From Gnetum montanum (lineage: Eukaryota; Streptophyta; Gnetopsida; Gnetales; Gnetaceae), in the NCBI GenBank assembly GCA_015680685.1, contig MNCI01007705.1, forward strand, positions 19,792 to 83,791: 64,000 nt of DNA, written 5' to 3'. The notes below the pieces were generated by a model. It did not search any database and had not been told where the DNA came from. It was given only the letters and a program-made list of their open reading frames with translations. The translations under genes were made by a program, and so were the position numbers. Below are positions 10,670 to 22,339 of the stretch, in pieces (within the stretch, counting starts at the first letter, position 1; every line of letters starts with the position of its first letter).

Positions 10670-11657
10670 TCTAAATGGTGCATCTTTCTTTCTTTAATTC
10701 AACCAATGGCTTGGTGATTTTGGAAAAATTCTCAATGAAGCACCAGTAGTAGCCAGTATGACCAAGGAATGATCACACTTCTTTAACTGTTTCTGGATGA
10801 TAGGTTATTCCTTAGATGATCCTTATCTTTTTAAGGTCCATCTCGATTCTTACTTTTGAGATACGTGCCTCAAGACTATGCCTTCCCAGACCATAAGATG
10901 GCTCTTTTGCCAATTAAGCTAGAGATTTGTTTCAACACATCGCCTCAACACTTGCTCAAGACGATCCAGGGCTTGCTCGAACATAGCTCCATGGGTAGAA
11001 AAGTCATTCATGAAAACTTCTACCCCACTACCAATTTGTTGTTGGAAAATGCTAAGGACTAATCGTTGAAATGTAGCTGGGGCATTACATAGACTGAATG
11101 ACATCTTATGGTAAGAAAAAGTCCCCCAAGGACTTGTGAAAGTCATCTTCGCTTGGTCCTCTGGTGTGATTTGGATTTGGTTATAGCCACTATAACCATC
11201 CAGAAAGTTGTAGTAGCTATGCCTAGAAATGGTGTCTAGCACTTGGTCAACAAAGGCAATATAAAATGATCTTTTAAAGTTGCCATATTGAGCAACCGGA
11301 AGTCGATGCACATCCACCATTTGCCTTCTTTGTTGGGTATGATCATGAGTGGGCTAACCCACTCACTATTTGCAACAGGGTAGATGAATCTGACCTTAAG
11401 GAGTTGCTCGATCTCCTTTTTAACAATTTGCTTTAATTTGGGATTTAATCACTGTTGCAATTGTTGTTTCAGCCTAACAGTAGGGTCAATGTATATCTGG
11501 TGCTAGCATATTCTTGGATCTATTCCTATGAGCTTAGAATATGACTAGGAAAATGTTGCTAACTACTTTTCCATAACATTCATCAACATCTTCTTTTGTC
11601 CTGCAGCAAGTTTGGCATTAATAATGATCGACTTTCCATTTTTTAAGAACACATACT
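10670..11657 (-). pseudogene. Athila-like Ty3/gypsy reverse transcriptase fragment
   Basis: Minus-strand translation gives, in order, a KKEIEQLLK and NSEWVSPLMIIPNKEGKWWM block (about 11,440-11,310), then an open 133-codon stretch (11,320-10,919) with FLDGYSGYNQIQITPEDQ, WGTFSYHKMSF and CNAPATFQR, then a GHTGYYWCFIENFSKI connection (about 10,770-10,720). These are the reverse transcriptase palm and connection of the Athila type. The catalytic YMDD is VFMNDF here, so one catalytic aspartate is lost. The fragment stops dead at 11,657, where the Tat-1 LTR begins. Its upstream gag-protease part is not found on the far side of Tat-1. Confidence 0.8.
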
Positions 11658-13396
11658 TGAAACACCACTAATTTTGGCCTAACACTTTGAAACAAGAACA
11701 ACTTAGAACCTTTTTAGCTTTTGGGAGGTAAAAATTTGTCTAAGGCATGGAACTCACACTTAGCTTGTCAAGCTGGCTTGCTCACGCTCAGCTTGTCAAG
11801 CTGGCCTGCTCACACTGGGCTTGTCAAGCCGACTTGCCCTTAGTGTGAGCAACTCCAACGACTTTAAAATCAAGTCAAAGATGGTCCAATTTGAGGGTGC
11901 AAGCCATCCTCAAGGGTCACTGTTTTCCACTTCAAGTTTCAGCATTCAAGAGTTCAGATTTCGGGCCAAATTGCATAAATTTTTCTAGGTCACGCTGAGG
12001 TCATGCTAAGGTCACGCTGGCAGCATGAGTATAAAGTGAGTTCAGATGACGGCCGATGTGAGCAACTCCAAGAGCCTTAAAACTAAGTCAACATGGTCTA
12101 ACTTCAACATGCAAGTCACCCTCAATGTCCATTGACGATTGCTTTAAGTCCCAGCCTCCAGAATTTTGGACTTCGGGTCCAAAATCCCAAAATTTTGTCA
12201 CTCACGCTGGTAGCGTGAGTCCAACATGAGCTACCAAAAGTGGCTCAAATCAAGACACACTCAAGCTCAGTTTTCAACATGCAGCTCACTCTCAGGGTCA
12301 AACACAATCAGGAAATTGTTGCCTTCAAAGAACAAACTTCAAAAGATCAAAAATTGGTGTGAAATGTGTTATTTTCATCAGGTCACGCTGAGGTCAAGCT
12401 GAGGTCACGCTGGCAGCATGAGTACAGTGTGAGTACATGCCAAACACATGCTGAGGACACACCAAGACAAAATAAACTCATGCTGGAAGCTTTTGTAGAA
12501 TAGAGATGCCTCAAATAGCCACAAAACCACTCAAATCGACATCCTGCAATAGTCAATCCATGGATCAAGCGAGCCGGAGTTAATTTCTCTTGTTGTACAC
12601 TATCATTTTCATTGTAAATTTTTGCCATTTGCGAGCTTGTCAAGCTCTTATGCTCCAAATTGTATGTGCTTCTATGGGCGTAAGCTAGCTTGCGTAAGCT
12701 AATGTACACTGTAAGATACAATGCATCCGGTCAAGAACATAGCTTACCTACACACGTTCAATTCATACACAGTTGTCCATCAAACACGTGTCACATGATT
12801 TGTTTTCCTCTCATCTCTCAGCCATTGATTCCATCCATGAATTCCATGCCCGAGCCTAGCAAAACCTTATAAATACCCCATTCATTTACATAAACAGGGT
12901 GGGAAATTTTGAAGGTTGATGGCTTAGGGAGCATCGACTAGCAACTTTGGACACTCAGGCGCACACGACTCCTAGCATCCAAGCACCTGTAAACACATCA
13001 CCCCAGGGCTTAATGCTTGACTTGCCATCCACACATGCAACTACACTTTGACCGGTGCACATCTTTGTTAAGCGATACAATACAGTTCATTATTACCTTC
13101 GATTACATTGTTTGCTCTATTTTTATCTATTTTTATGCTTCTGTATATGCCGTCGCAGTTACGCTCTATTTACATTTCATACGTTACCAGTTACGATAAC
13201 CCCAACGCAAGCCATAACTTACACTCAGGGAAGTCCTTGGTTGATTTGTGTGCAGACCATCCAAGGCAATCTGCCTTCATTTTTCTTTTCCATCTTGCCC
13301 TCACACGAAGGCAGGGTTGGCTGTGTCTCTCTGATAATCTTTCAGTGTGTGTTTTTACCTTCCAACCTCACGTCGATGATTTTGGTCAGTATAGCA
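11658..13396 (+). repeat. Tat-1 5' LTR (1,739 bp)
   Basis: It begins TGAAACACC and ends ATAGCA directly before a primer-binding-like TTGGCGCTAG. It matches 29,059-30,664 along its length with scattered differences. It contains repeated palindromic words built on CAGCTTG-T-CAAGCTG (about 11,765-11,830) and on ACTCACGCT/AGCGTGAGT, including a perfect 9-bp hairpin with a 3-base loop at 12,200-12,220. It also contains a TATA box at 12,868. Confidence 0.9.
12868..12875 (+). promoter_or_regulatory. TATA box in Tat-1 5' LTR
   Basis: TATAAATA followed by CCCC. The 3' LTR has a degraded version (TAATAAATA, 30,232-30,240), and the Tat-3 LTRs have a version at the matching place (TATGAATAC near 50,056 and TATAAATA at 57,618-57,625). 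Conservation of position in four LTRs supports it as the start of genomic transcription. Confidence 0.65.
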
Positions 13397-13399
13397 AAT

Positions 13400-13417
13400 T
13401 GGCGCTAGAAGGAGGGC
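13400..13417 (+). other. Tat-1 primer binding site
   Basis: TGGCGCTAGAAGGAGGGC begins a few bases after the LTR end. Tat-3 has TGGCACTAGAAGGAGAGCC at the same place (50,922). The TGG start pairs with a tRNA 3'-CCA end, and the position fits a reverse-transcription primer site. I cannot name the tRNA with confidence. Confidence 0.65.
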
Positions 13418-13494
13418 TTGAACTTATTTACCATCCCATCAAAACATTGATCACGTTACCTGTTCAATGCTGCGTAGACCAAGTGCTGAAACTA

Positions 13495-13880
13495 AAGCCC
13501 AGCTTGTCAAGCTAGCTTACACATGCCCAGCTTGACTTACTCACGCTAACCCTGGTTACTTACACCATCTTGTCAAGCCAGCTTATTCATGCCTAGCTTG
13601 ACAAGCCAGCTTAGTCACACTAAGCCCAGTTACTCACGCCCAGCTTGACAAGCTTAGCTTACTCACGCTAAGCCCAGTTACTCATGCTCATCTTGTTAAG
13701 CCAGCTCACACACACCCATCTTGTCTTGTTAAGCTAGGTCACTCACACTTAGCTTACTCACGCTAAGCCTAGTCACTCACTCTCAGCTTACTCACACTAA
13801 GCTCAGTCACTCACGCCTAGCTTACTCATGCTAAGCCCAGTCACTCATGCCCAGCTTGACAAGCCAGCTTGCTCATGCTA
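13495..13880 (+). repeat. Leader minisatellite of palindromic words
   Basis: The leader between primer site and gag is made of alternating short words: CCCAGCTTGACAAGCCAGCTT, CTTACTCACGCTAAGCCCAG and GTCACTCACGC. They repeat about every 40-50 bases with substitutions. AGCTTGTCAAGCT and AGCTTGACAAGCT are near-perfect palindromes. The same words occur in the LTRs. The array is not coding in any consistent frame. Confidence 0.85.
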
Positions 13881-16416
13881 CTATGGAATCTTCCCACATC
13901 AACACAACGATGCTGCAGATCTCTGACTTTGGGGCTGGGACCTCGAACCCTGCGATTGCGATAGGACCCATAACTGCCATTGAAACGATAAACCCTCAAG
14001 GGCCAACTCGCCAGTCACTTAGGCTACAGGGTAGGGACCCTACTTATGCAATCCTCACACCAGGATAATATAATTTCATTTGTGTGAAGATTCAAGTCAA
14101 ATTTCCTATCGATTGCATGGAAAGAGAAGCAAAGTGAAACTATGAGCTCATCTACAAGGGAGGTTGTTAGTTCACTCCCTTAGCATTTGATATAATCCCC
14201 CTTTTTGAGCCCCATCATCGACTCATATCTTAGCTTCTCATGGCGAAGAATCAAACTTCACAGCCACCTTTGATAGAGCCTCAAAGCGAAGATGAGGAAA
14301 AAGACTTTGCAGCCCAATCTAAGCATGGAGATTCATACCATATTGTCAGTCCTCATGCCCATACAAATCCGTCATTCCAACCTTTCCTGGAAGAGACCAT
14401 ACTTCCTCCTTTATCCGCGAACACTTGAGCACCAGTTTCTCTACAAGAAGTACCCACTTCCATTCCCACCTTCTCTAGGCCCAACATTCAATCTGATACA
14501 TCCATCTCCATCATACCTCTGCAAGTACAGTCCCAACAACCCCCTCCTCAAACTAATGCAGGATCAATTTTCCAACCTCAAGTAATTGGGATTCCATCAG
14601 TTATACCAGCTTCCACGTCCACCCACTACATACCACAAGTACAAACCCATGGAGCACCTCTACTTGCTTCAGCCCAACATGTTCAGTGTGTCACCTCACA
14701 ACCTGTGGCTAGGCAACGGGTTTCACCAGCTGTTCAGCAACACCAACCTACTCACTACAACATACCACATCCTGCAATCCCATCTCTGAATGTTGCTCCA
14801 CCACAACAACTGACAATCCAACAGCCTCCCTTTCCACAAACAATGCAACAATTGAATTACTATTAATCATAATCCACTCAACCCATCGGTCTACCTACTT
14901 CCCAAGAGTGGGTAGACACAAAAAAATGATGCACTCATTAACTGAGGAGTTAAAGCACCTTAAAACTGCAAACATTGAGGAAGTCAAGGTGTTGGACTTC
15001 TACCAAGATGACCCAATCCACCCTTTAGTTCCACCATTAACCTTGCCAAAGGGAATCTCATTACCTCAACTAACCAAGTACAATGGAAAGGGAGATCCAA
15101 ACGCCCATCTAGTAACATTTTGACTAGAATATCTATTGCTTCAAGCTTGGCCTCATGCAATTCTACGTGTATTTGCTATGTCCCTGACAAGAAGAGCATT
15201 AGACTGGTACTAAGCTTTACCCGATAACTCCATATCTTCTTTGGATGATTTGTTACATCAGTTCATTACCTGTTTTAAATATAATTTAAAGCCTAAAGCC
15301 ACACTAAATGTTCTGATTCAGATTAAACAAGTGCCGTTAGATCCAGTACAAAAATTTATCCAAAGGTGGAGTGCAGCCCTGAATGAACTTCACGAGCCCA
15401 TACCTGAGACATACTTGCTTACCATTCTTAAGGCTATCGTGAATGACTTCATTAAATCAAAACTTTATTATTTGAGGGCTTTTACTTTGAGTCAAGCATT
15501 TGCACAAATTAAGAATATAAAAGAGGCGGCGCAATCAAGTAATGACCCAGCTTACTTAGCCTTTAGAAGCCAACATATGAGGAAGGATAAGGATAAATCC
15601 AAAATGACGGTAGCAGCGGTGGCCGAGAAAGCTTGACCAAACAATTCAAGACAAAGAGGAAAACAACCCATTGCTCCAACCAGCCATGAAAGAACCACAT
15701 CTACGCCTACACCCAAATCTTCCTTAACTAAAACTAGAAACATGGGTCACCCTCGTACATTTGAACAAAAAGATCCTACCTAGTACACACCCTTGCCTAT
15801 GAAGCCTTCATAATTGTTAGATCAACTTCTAAGGGTCGGGTTAATTAAAAATAAAAAAATGTCCCTCATGGTGTTCCAAAAACATGATAGATTTTGTGAG
15901 TTGGCTAAAAACCCAACCTTAGCAACAGCCAATGAGCCCCCTGTTCCAAGAGGCTTTAGGTTGGATAGGTTTTGCGAATATCACCAATGGTGTGGGCACA
16001 TAACTGACTACTGTTTCACCTGAAAACAAGATATACAACGCATGATTGACAAGGGTGAAATAGTATTTGATGAGACAAACCCAGTAAAGCCCCAAAACCA
16101 ACCCATGGGGCTCTACAAGGATCCTCTCAATAGTAATGACGCACCATATGTGATTAACATTATCCATGTGGAGAATGAACAAGATGTCCCTCGAAAACCT
16201 TTTGTAATTCGTAGGCCTTCTGAAACCACATCTACCCCAATGCCTCCCCAAACCCCTTTTGTCATATGCACATTCCCTACACCACAAAATCCATTCGTCA
16301 TCCGCGTACCTCCCTTTGTTGCAACAGCAACCACACCATCAGAAAACCGACCCTCTCCCTTCATGATCTGGATGCCAAAACACCTTGACATGCAACCCCC
16401 TACCATTCCCTCATGA
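13847..16416 (+). pseudogene. Tat-1 gag, interrupted by stops
   Basis: The N-terminal part (13,847-14,430) includes YNFICVKIQ and FDIIPL, which recur in the Tat-3 gag. A Gln/Pro-rich linker follows (to about 14,860). The capsid-like part (14,908-15,640) contains LTKYNGKGDPNAH, ALDWY and KAIVNDFIKSKLYYL, the Tat-type retrotransposon gag core. A zinc-knuckle relic CEYHQWCGHITDYC lies at about 15,973-16,014, followed by KQDIQRMIDKGEI. After it the chain is rich in FVIR/FVI-V-P repeats. Gag packages element RNA and forms the virus-like particle. At least five stops break the frame. Codon start is uncertain; an ATG at 13,882 is also possible. Confidence 0.8.
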
Positions 16417-16734
16417 CCCCTACGAGAACGCCTTGTTGACAGGCTGACAAGAGAGTTCCTGGAAAGAGAACATCATGAGCACAAATTAGCACCACCGAAG
16501 CCCATACCGCTAAATGTTGTTCCTATGGTTCCACCCACTAATGAGCCTAGCATAAATCATTAAGACAAGAATAATGGTACTCCTAGTGTCCCAAACTTAG
16601 CATCCCTAGTTGCTAACACAAGAATCCCTCCATAAGAGATACGAATGCTGGGTCAAATGGACCAAGTCTCCACAGAAAAAAGAATTCCAAGTCGTAAGGA
16701 TTTAGCAAGTGCATTGACCTAAGTCACACAGGCT

Positions 16735-17397
16735 TTGAAACAAAAGAACACCTCCTTAAGCCTATATGATCTAGTAATGACCTCATTGGTACATCGAGAA
16801 GCTCTCATGCATATGTTGACTTCAATTCCTATTAGCGAGGACCTTCCTGCGGATGAGCCATCCATTTATGCAGTATTGTCCCCGCAACCTCAAGAATTGA
16901 GGCCCACATCCCTAGATTTTTGTGCCAATGATATTAAGCGAGATGAGAAAACTGGAGAGGTCACTATAGTCCCTATGTTCATAACAATACAAGTTAGCCA
17001 CTTCAAGATACATAGGGTGCATGTCGATGATGGTGTAGCAACAAATGTAATACCCTTTCCTATCATCAAAAAATTAGGTCTTACAGAGCAAATACGGCCC
17101 ACAACAACATCTTTTCTAAAATTCTTCAGTGGTTCCCATGTTGTGGTAAAAGGCATGCTTACCTTGGATTTCGTAGTAGGAGACTAGTTCCCCACATCAG
17201 CTGATTTTGTAGTGGTTGATGAAATGCTAGGGTTCAATCTGATTCTAGGACGACCTTGGCTAGCTCAACTTAGAGTTGTATCCTTGCCTATCCATCACGA
17301 AATCCACCTACCTTATGAGGGCGGTGAAATTATCATACACGGGGACATGAAAACATATCTCACTCCCTCGCAGGTTGAGTTCTCTAAGCCTAAATAA
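16735..17397 (+). pseudogene. Tat-1 protease
   Basis: The stretch 16,735-17,187 reads RVHVDDGVATNVI, which sits where Tat proteases have the active-site VDGGSSANIL string, followed by the second half LGFNLILGRPWLAQL (about 17,224-17,268) typical of retroviral-type aspartic proteases (ILGRPWL). A TAG at about 17,185-17,187 separates the halves. The protease would cut the Gag-Pol polyprotein. The linking acidic stretch at 17,404-17,625 follows it and ends at a stop before the repeat-word block. Confidence 0.75.
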
Positions 17398-17403
17398 GAA
17401 ACC

Positions 17404-17625
17404 ATGAGCACGCTTCAGGACATGAACCAACCGTTAACTCATGATCCTGCTAAAACTGAGGAAGCACTAGAAGACATAGACATAGAAGCCATTCCTGCTG
17501 ATGTCTCTTGGTTAGAACTACCTTTTAACATCTCCAGTGAAGGGGAAGGGGAGTATAAGATCATACCTACATGTCCTACCCCTCACGTCAAACTACGAAA
17601 AATAAAAAAACAACTCAATAATTAG
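17404..17625 (+). pseudogene. Acidic linker ORF after Tat-1 protease
   Basis: A 73-codon open frame starting MSTLQDMNQPL, with an acidic middle (EEALEDIDIEAIPADVSWLE) and a basic end (VKLRKIKKQLNN). It follows the protease in nearly the same frame and is probably the C-terminal continuation of the protease unit. I recognise no domain. It lies just before the block that carries the antisense gene. Confidence 0.45.
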
Positions 17626-17639
17626 AGCAAACTACCAAG

Positions 17640-17830
17640 CATTTGGAATGACATTAAACTACCAACCTTTCGATATGACGTTAAACTGCTAGTGAATGTC
17701 TGTAATGACGTTAAAGTAGCCATGGTCAGAAATGGCCGGTTCCTTTTGTGTTTCCCAAAACCGTTATCGGTTTCGGCCCACTATGGCCTAAAACTAGTAA
17801 TCCCTCATTCTTTTCTTTCAACACAGATAC
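17640..17830 (+). repeat. Inter-ORF TTAAACT word block, left side of antisense gene
   Basis: It contains repeated variants of a word close to YTAYGAYGTTAAACTRGCA: GACATTAAACTACCA, GACGTTAAACTGCTAG, GACGTTAAAGTAGCC and, lower down, GGCCTAAAACTAG. A matching block lies right of the antisense gene at 23,790-23,860. The same word occurs in gaps of Tat-2 and Tat-3. Confidence 0.65.
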
Positions 17831-18245
17831 AAGTCCACCATGACTTTAAACTAGAGCTTAGTAAGTTGCAAGTTTACAAACTTTCATTATGTTATGTCAA
17901 ATTTTCATTTACATGTCATAAGTTGCAACTTCAATTCATGCATTCTGGTTATTTTTTCCTTTTACAAATATTTGCCTTATGTTTCATTCTACATTTTGAA
18001 ATCTCATTTTACATTCAGCTACACGCATATGTTCACAATATACTTGAGAAAACAAGAAAAACAACAAAAAAATAAAAAGAGAAAACATATAAAAATAAAT
18101 AAATATTGAACGTCAATATGGTAATAGAATTCCAACACACTATGCCATGATTAGATCCATATCATTACATCTGTCGTCCATATATTTCCATTAAACATCC
18201 AAAAATCCAAAACATTTAATAGCTAAATCCGGATTAACAGTTAGC

Positions 18246-21200
18246 TCATGCATCAGTACTAGGAGGGGGCTGGCCCCCAAAATCCTCCTCACCATCCGCT
18301 CCCACTCCACTAGGGCTAGCCTCATCATTACTAGGTCCCTACAATAGAACAAAAACAAAAAAAACAAAAAAACAGGTAAGTATAACAAAACAACTTATGA
18401 ATATAGAACCTGAAAGAACAGTAACACTAACAATAAAAAAATAATAAAACCATACAAAAGTAAGTGCGATAATAAAACACTCACAGGAAAAGAAGGCCTT
18501 AGACTGGCCTCTAAGCATCGCAAAATCTCCTCCTCAGGTACATTTGCCCAATCCTCCTCTAGACCAAGGTCAATACCGACCAAGGTTTTACCCTTGTCCA
18601 CTGAGGTCTAGGTAGGGCACTCAAGAGAGAACATGCCTGTCGAAGCCTAACCGGAGGTGGTGGTAATGGTTCTCTCAGGAGATCCCTCTACTTCAGTGCA
18701 CTCAGCAAACCTATCGTAAGTAGGATGCAAGCCTAGTCCATCAATGAACATTTCCATCCAGTGATGTTCAACTAATTCCTCCTTTAACCACTTTTTGTAT
18801 TGGTGCTTGTGATTCTTTTGATCTTGACCCCACTTACGTACTTTAGTAGCAAAGGATTTTCAATCATGACATTTCTTGTTTAGCAAATTCATCTGTGCCC
18901 TTTTTTCGGCTAAATCCTATGTCTCCTGTACTTTGCTGTTCAAAACTGTCCAGTAATGCGCATAGGTGATCTCAGACGTGCACCAAGTACTATCACCAGA
19001 TAGCCTAGCAGTAACAAAATCATAACGGGATTGAAGATCCCTCTTCTCCTCTCACTCCTTTGCCAATGTTTCCTTCAATGAGTGCACCTCATCCCATAGG
19101 TACTCAATTGAATGCCTACAAGTCCAGAGCGACTTAGCGTCTTGTACGACGTAACCGGAAACTGCATCGTAAAAATTTCTAGGGACTTGTTCAATATTCC
19201 CTGGAAATTCAAAGAGGGCATCAATATGAGTAGCCTCAGAAGGCTCCCATTAAAGCTTGGCACCTGCAAGTATAAGTACCACACACATGAATCAGCTGTA
19301 ATTAACAATGAACGCAAAGAAGCACAATAAACCCAGATACTTAGCATAATACGTAACATACACATACTTAGTTCTAGATGAGCTTGTTTTAGGTGAGTGA
19401 CTATATCATTAACAATGGCCATGAAGAAGTCCATTTTATTGGGCATTTCAGGCCATGGCCTTAGCTGGTTAGTAGCTATTGGACAAGCATGGGAAGTCAC
19501 CTCAACCAGGGCTTGTGACCCTGATACCTTTGGCCGGGATGTATGCACCTCAAAAATCTCAGCATCTACCTATGGTGCTAGAAATAATCAAGATAATAAA
19601 AAAACACATAAAAGTTAAAGGGTACGAAATGTGGATCAAGCTAAAAGGAACATACCAAAAAGCCCTTTGCTGGTCAGCTTGGGTGGATCACCAAGGTGCA
19701 GAAACCCATTGAAGAAACCATCGAATACATCCCTCTCATCGCTTGAATGTCTAAGTACATCCAAAGCCTCAGTGAGCTTTATCCCCATGATGCTTGTTAC
19801 ATCTTCTTGCAAGACAGGGAGTTCCTTGATTGCTTCTTCTTCCTCTTTTTCTTCTTCCTCTAGCCTTGTGACAACCACTTCTAGTTCAACCATCGGGGCC
19901 AAGGCTTCTCTTTCCCTCTCGGGGCTTTCCTATGATAATACCAGTATTTTGGCATTAGCATGACATAATACATACATTTAATAAAAATATAAATTAAAAT
20001 GTAGAAATAAAATATATAACAATAAAATAAAATACTTACCCTCCATTGGCAATACAAAGTGGATCCTCTTCGCTCTTGGTGGTCTCACCTTAGGAGCAGG
20101 CTCCCTTGGGCATTCAACTCTCTTCACTTTCACCTTAGATCTCCCAACAGTCTCACAAATCAGACGTTCAACTCTCCTGGGAGATGTGTGCAATCTAGGT
20201 GGTTCCAATCCCAAGCTATCACGGGAATGATGAGAATGACTAGCTACAGCCCCAGTAGTGACAGACACTGACTCTTCAATGCCTTTGGGTGGGTCCTGAG
20301 ATCGGGTTGTGCTAAAAAAATGGTGAATCCAAGGGCGAGATAGCTATGAAAGATCCCTCAAAATATAACAGTTATCACTATAAACTATTAGGAACTCAAC
20401 AAACCTACGTAGGTAACCTGCGAAGAAGGCGAATGTGAAGTGGGACTTAGCATTAATATTTGAGCGTAATCTAACAATATCTCCATGAAATCCAGACCCA
20501 AGAAATTGTGCCCAGTTATAATGCATGCCCATCTCTAGGATTGCGCGTATGATATATGCGAACTTGATCCTAAGGTTTCTTCCTTGAGAAAGAGATTTAG
20601 GAAATTCCCATGCCCGAAAGAGAGGGTACAAGAAGTTCACCTCCGTTGATCGAGTATCATCTTGCATGGAAAAATCTTTGGGACCCCGAGACACACCTAA
20701 CTAATATTCAAGCTCCTTTATGATTTGGCTTTCTCTAGTTACTTTCTCTACTGTCACTTTTGTGCCATCCATAGGCACACTAAAGAGATCAGAAAGGAAC
20801 TCAGTAGTCAAGTGGAAAGACACCTTGACCCCTCGAACCTACGTAGTAAAATGAGAAGCATCGTCATTAAAAGAATCAACAATGGTAACCATTTTAGTAG
20901 CTGGGATATTAGAAGTTAGAGCAGTGAACAAGTCCATCAAACCCGCACAGGTAAGATGGCTGATGATTAACTTGGAGGCCTTCATTTGCAACCATTGTTG
21001 TGATTGTTCTGTCTCTCCATAATTTATGAAAAGAGTGGCCTCAATACACCCTGATATGATAGTAACTTCATTAAAAGAGATGACCACTGTAGAAAAAAAA
21101 AACATAGAGTGAAAGGTTAAAAAAAACATAGTACATGATGATGCAACAAAGAGAAAATGGAGTCTAGAATGTGATCATTTACCATCAGTAAATGGTGTAG

Positions 21201-21988
21201 GCAGATTAGGTGTAGGATTAATTCTCTGAGGAAAAATTGGCCCATTGGGGGACCAATCCTTATGCAACCAACCACGAACTTGACACCATTCGAAAGCCCT
21301 TGAGAATTGCCTATGGTAGTCAACAATAGCAGCTCTTGTCTGGTCTAATACCGCAGCACGAAGAGTGGGGCCCACCATGAATGCCTCCAATGTTGTGCAC
21401 GCTAAGGCAAGTCCACTGTCATCATCACGCATCCCATTCTCATCAAAACGAGGCCTACATAGAAGAAGAAAATTTATGCATAGACAATGATATAATTTTA
21501 AAAGAATCAAAAATCAAGCAAAGCACAAAAGAGCATACCTGTCCACCCTATACACTATCCCAGGTGGGTTCTAGAATAGCATGTGAACACGAAAAGCTAG
21601 AGAAAGTGTGTTGCTGTTGCTATAATGGCTACAGGTACGCCGTTCCCATACGTGAGTTAAGGGAGGAGTAGACCTAGGACCCTTGGGAGGGCCTCCCTCA
21701 ACTGTAAAAAGTCCCTCATCTATGTCAGTAATAAAGGCAAGCATGTCTTATGTAGATCCAGGCAACATTGTTTCAACCATATCATGGGCCAACTACTCAC
21801 TTAAATGAGACCATATAACTACACTAAAACTTTGTAAAATGAATGACAAAAATGCACCAACATTAGGATAGAACCATATCACATGAGGCCTAATACGCAT
21901 GTCATAAGGAGGTACATCCGATCCAAAGGGGCCAAACCAAGCAAGTACACCAACGAGCTCAACCACAAGGAGGGAAGGTTTAGGCCCC
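18246..21988 (-). CDS. Antisense spliced gene inside Tat-1 (product unrecognised)
   Basis: On the strand opposite to gag-pol, seven exons can be placed with AG/GT borders: 21,988-21,539, 21,454-21,183, 21,086-20,040, 19,929-19,656, 19,577-19,368, 19,263-18,485 and 18,338-18,246 (stop TGA). Acceptors follow pyrimidine-rich tracts. Tat-2 has the same exon borders with a diverged protein, which shows the splice sites are real and were kept by selection before decay. Exon 3 contains VRGVKVSFHLTTEFLSDLF, resembling the motif of the Pfam family called putative plant transposon protein; that is a resemblance only. Exon 4 has an acidic Glu-rich run (LEEEEKEEEEA). Antisense extra ORFs are known in Tat elements; function unknown. 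Several internal stops show this copy is decayed. The first exon upstream of 21,988 is not found. Confidence 0.65.
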
Positions 21989-22339
21989 CTGCATTTAGCC
22001 AAAACCTTAGATAAGTAAAAAGTTCAAGTGCTCAAAATAATATGCAACTACAGAAACTAGAAACATAAATAATATTTAATATATAGTTCCACCCCATGAG
22101 ACAAGGACATCAATATTTATGTGGTGTATTTAACGCTCGTTGGGGGTACATTGAAATTCAAAACAGTTTATTACAAGCAACATAAAATCAAAACATAAGT
22201 ATATAGACACTAGTTCACCTCATAGCAGACACTGAACTTAGTAAGAACTAAATCACCATGACCTGTATACAAGTCAAACAAGGAAAAACATGTCGGAAAG
22301 AAAAAGAAAAGAAACCCCAAGAAAAGGAAACGTTGCCCA

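Noticed and set aside
13847-14068. Possible separate small ORF before gag
   Set aside because: Its continuation is shared with the N-terminal part of the Tat-3 gag, so it is better taken as the start of gag.
16113-16406. Minus-strand frame opposite gag
   Set aside because: Shadow of the Pro/Val-rich gag end in another frame; no counterpart in Tat-3.
20059-20271. Plus-strand frame inside the antisense gene
   Set aside because: It is the complement of antisense exon 3, whose splice borders and Tat-2 conservation favour the minus strand.
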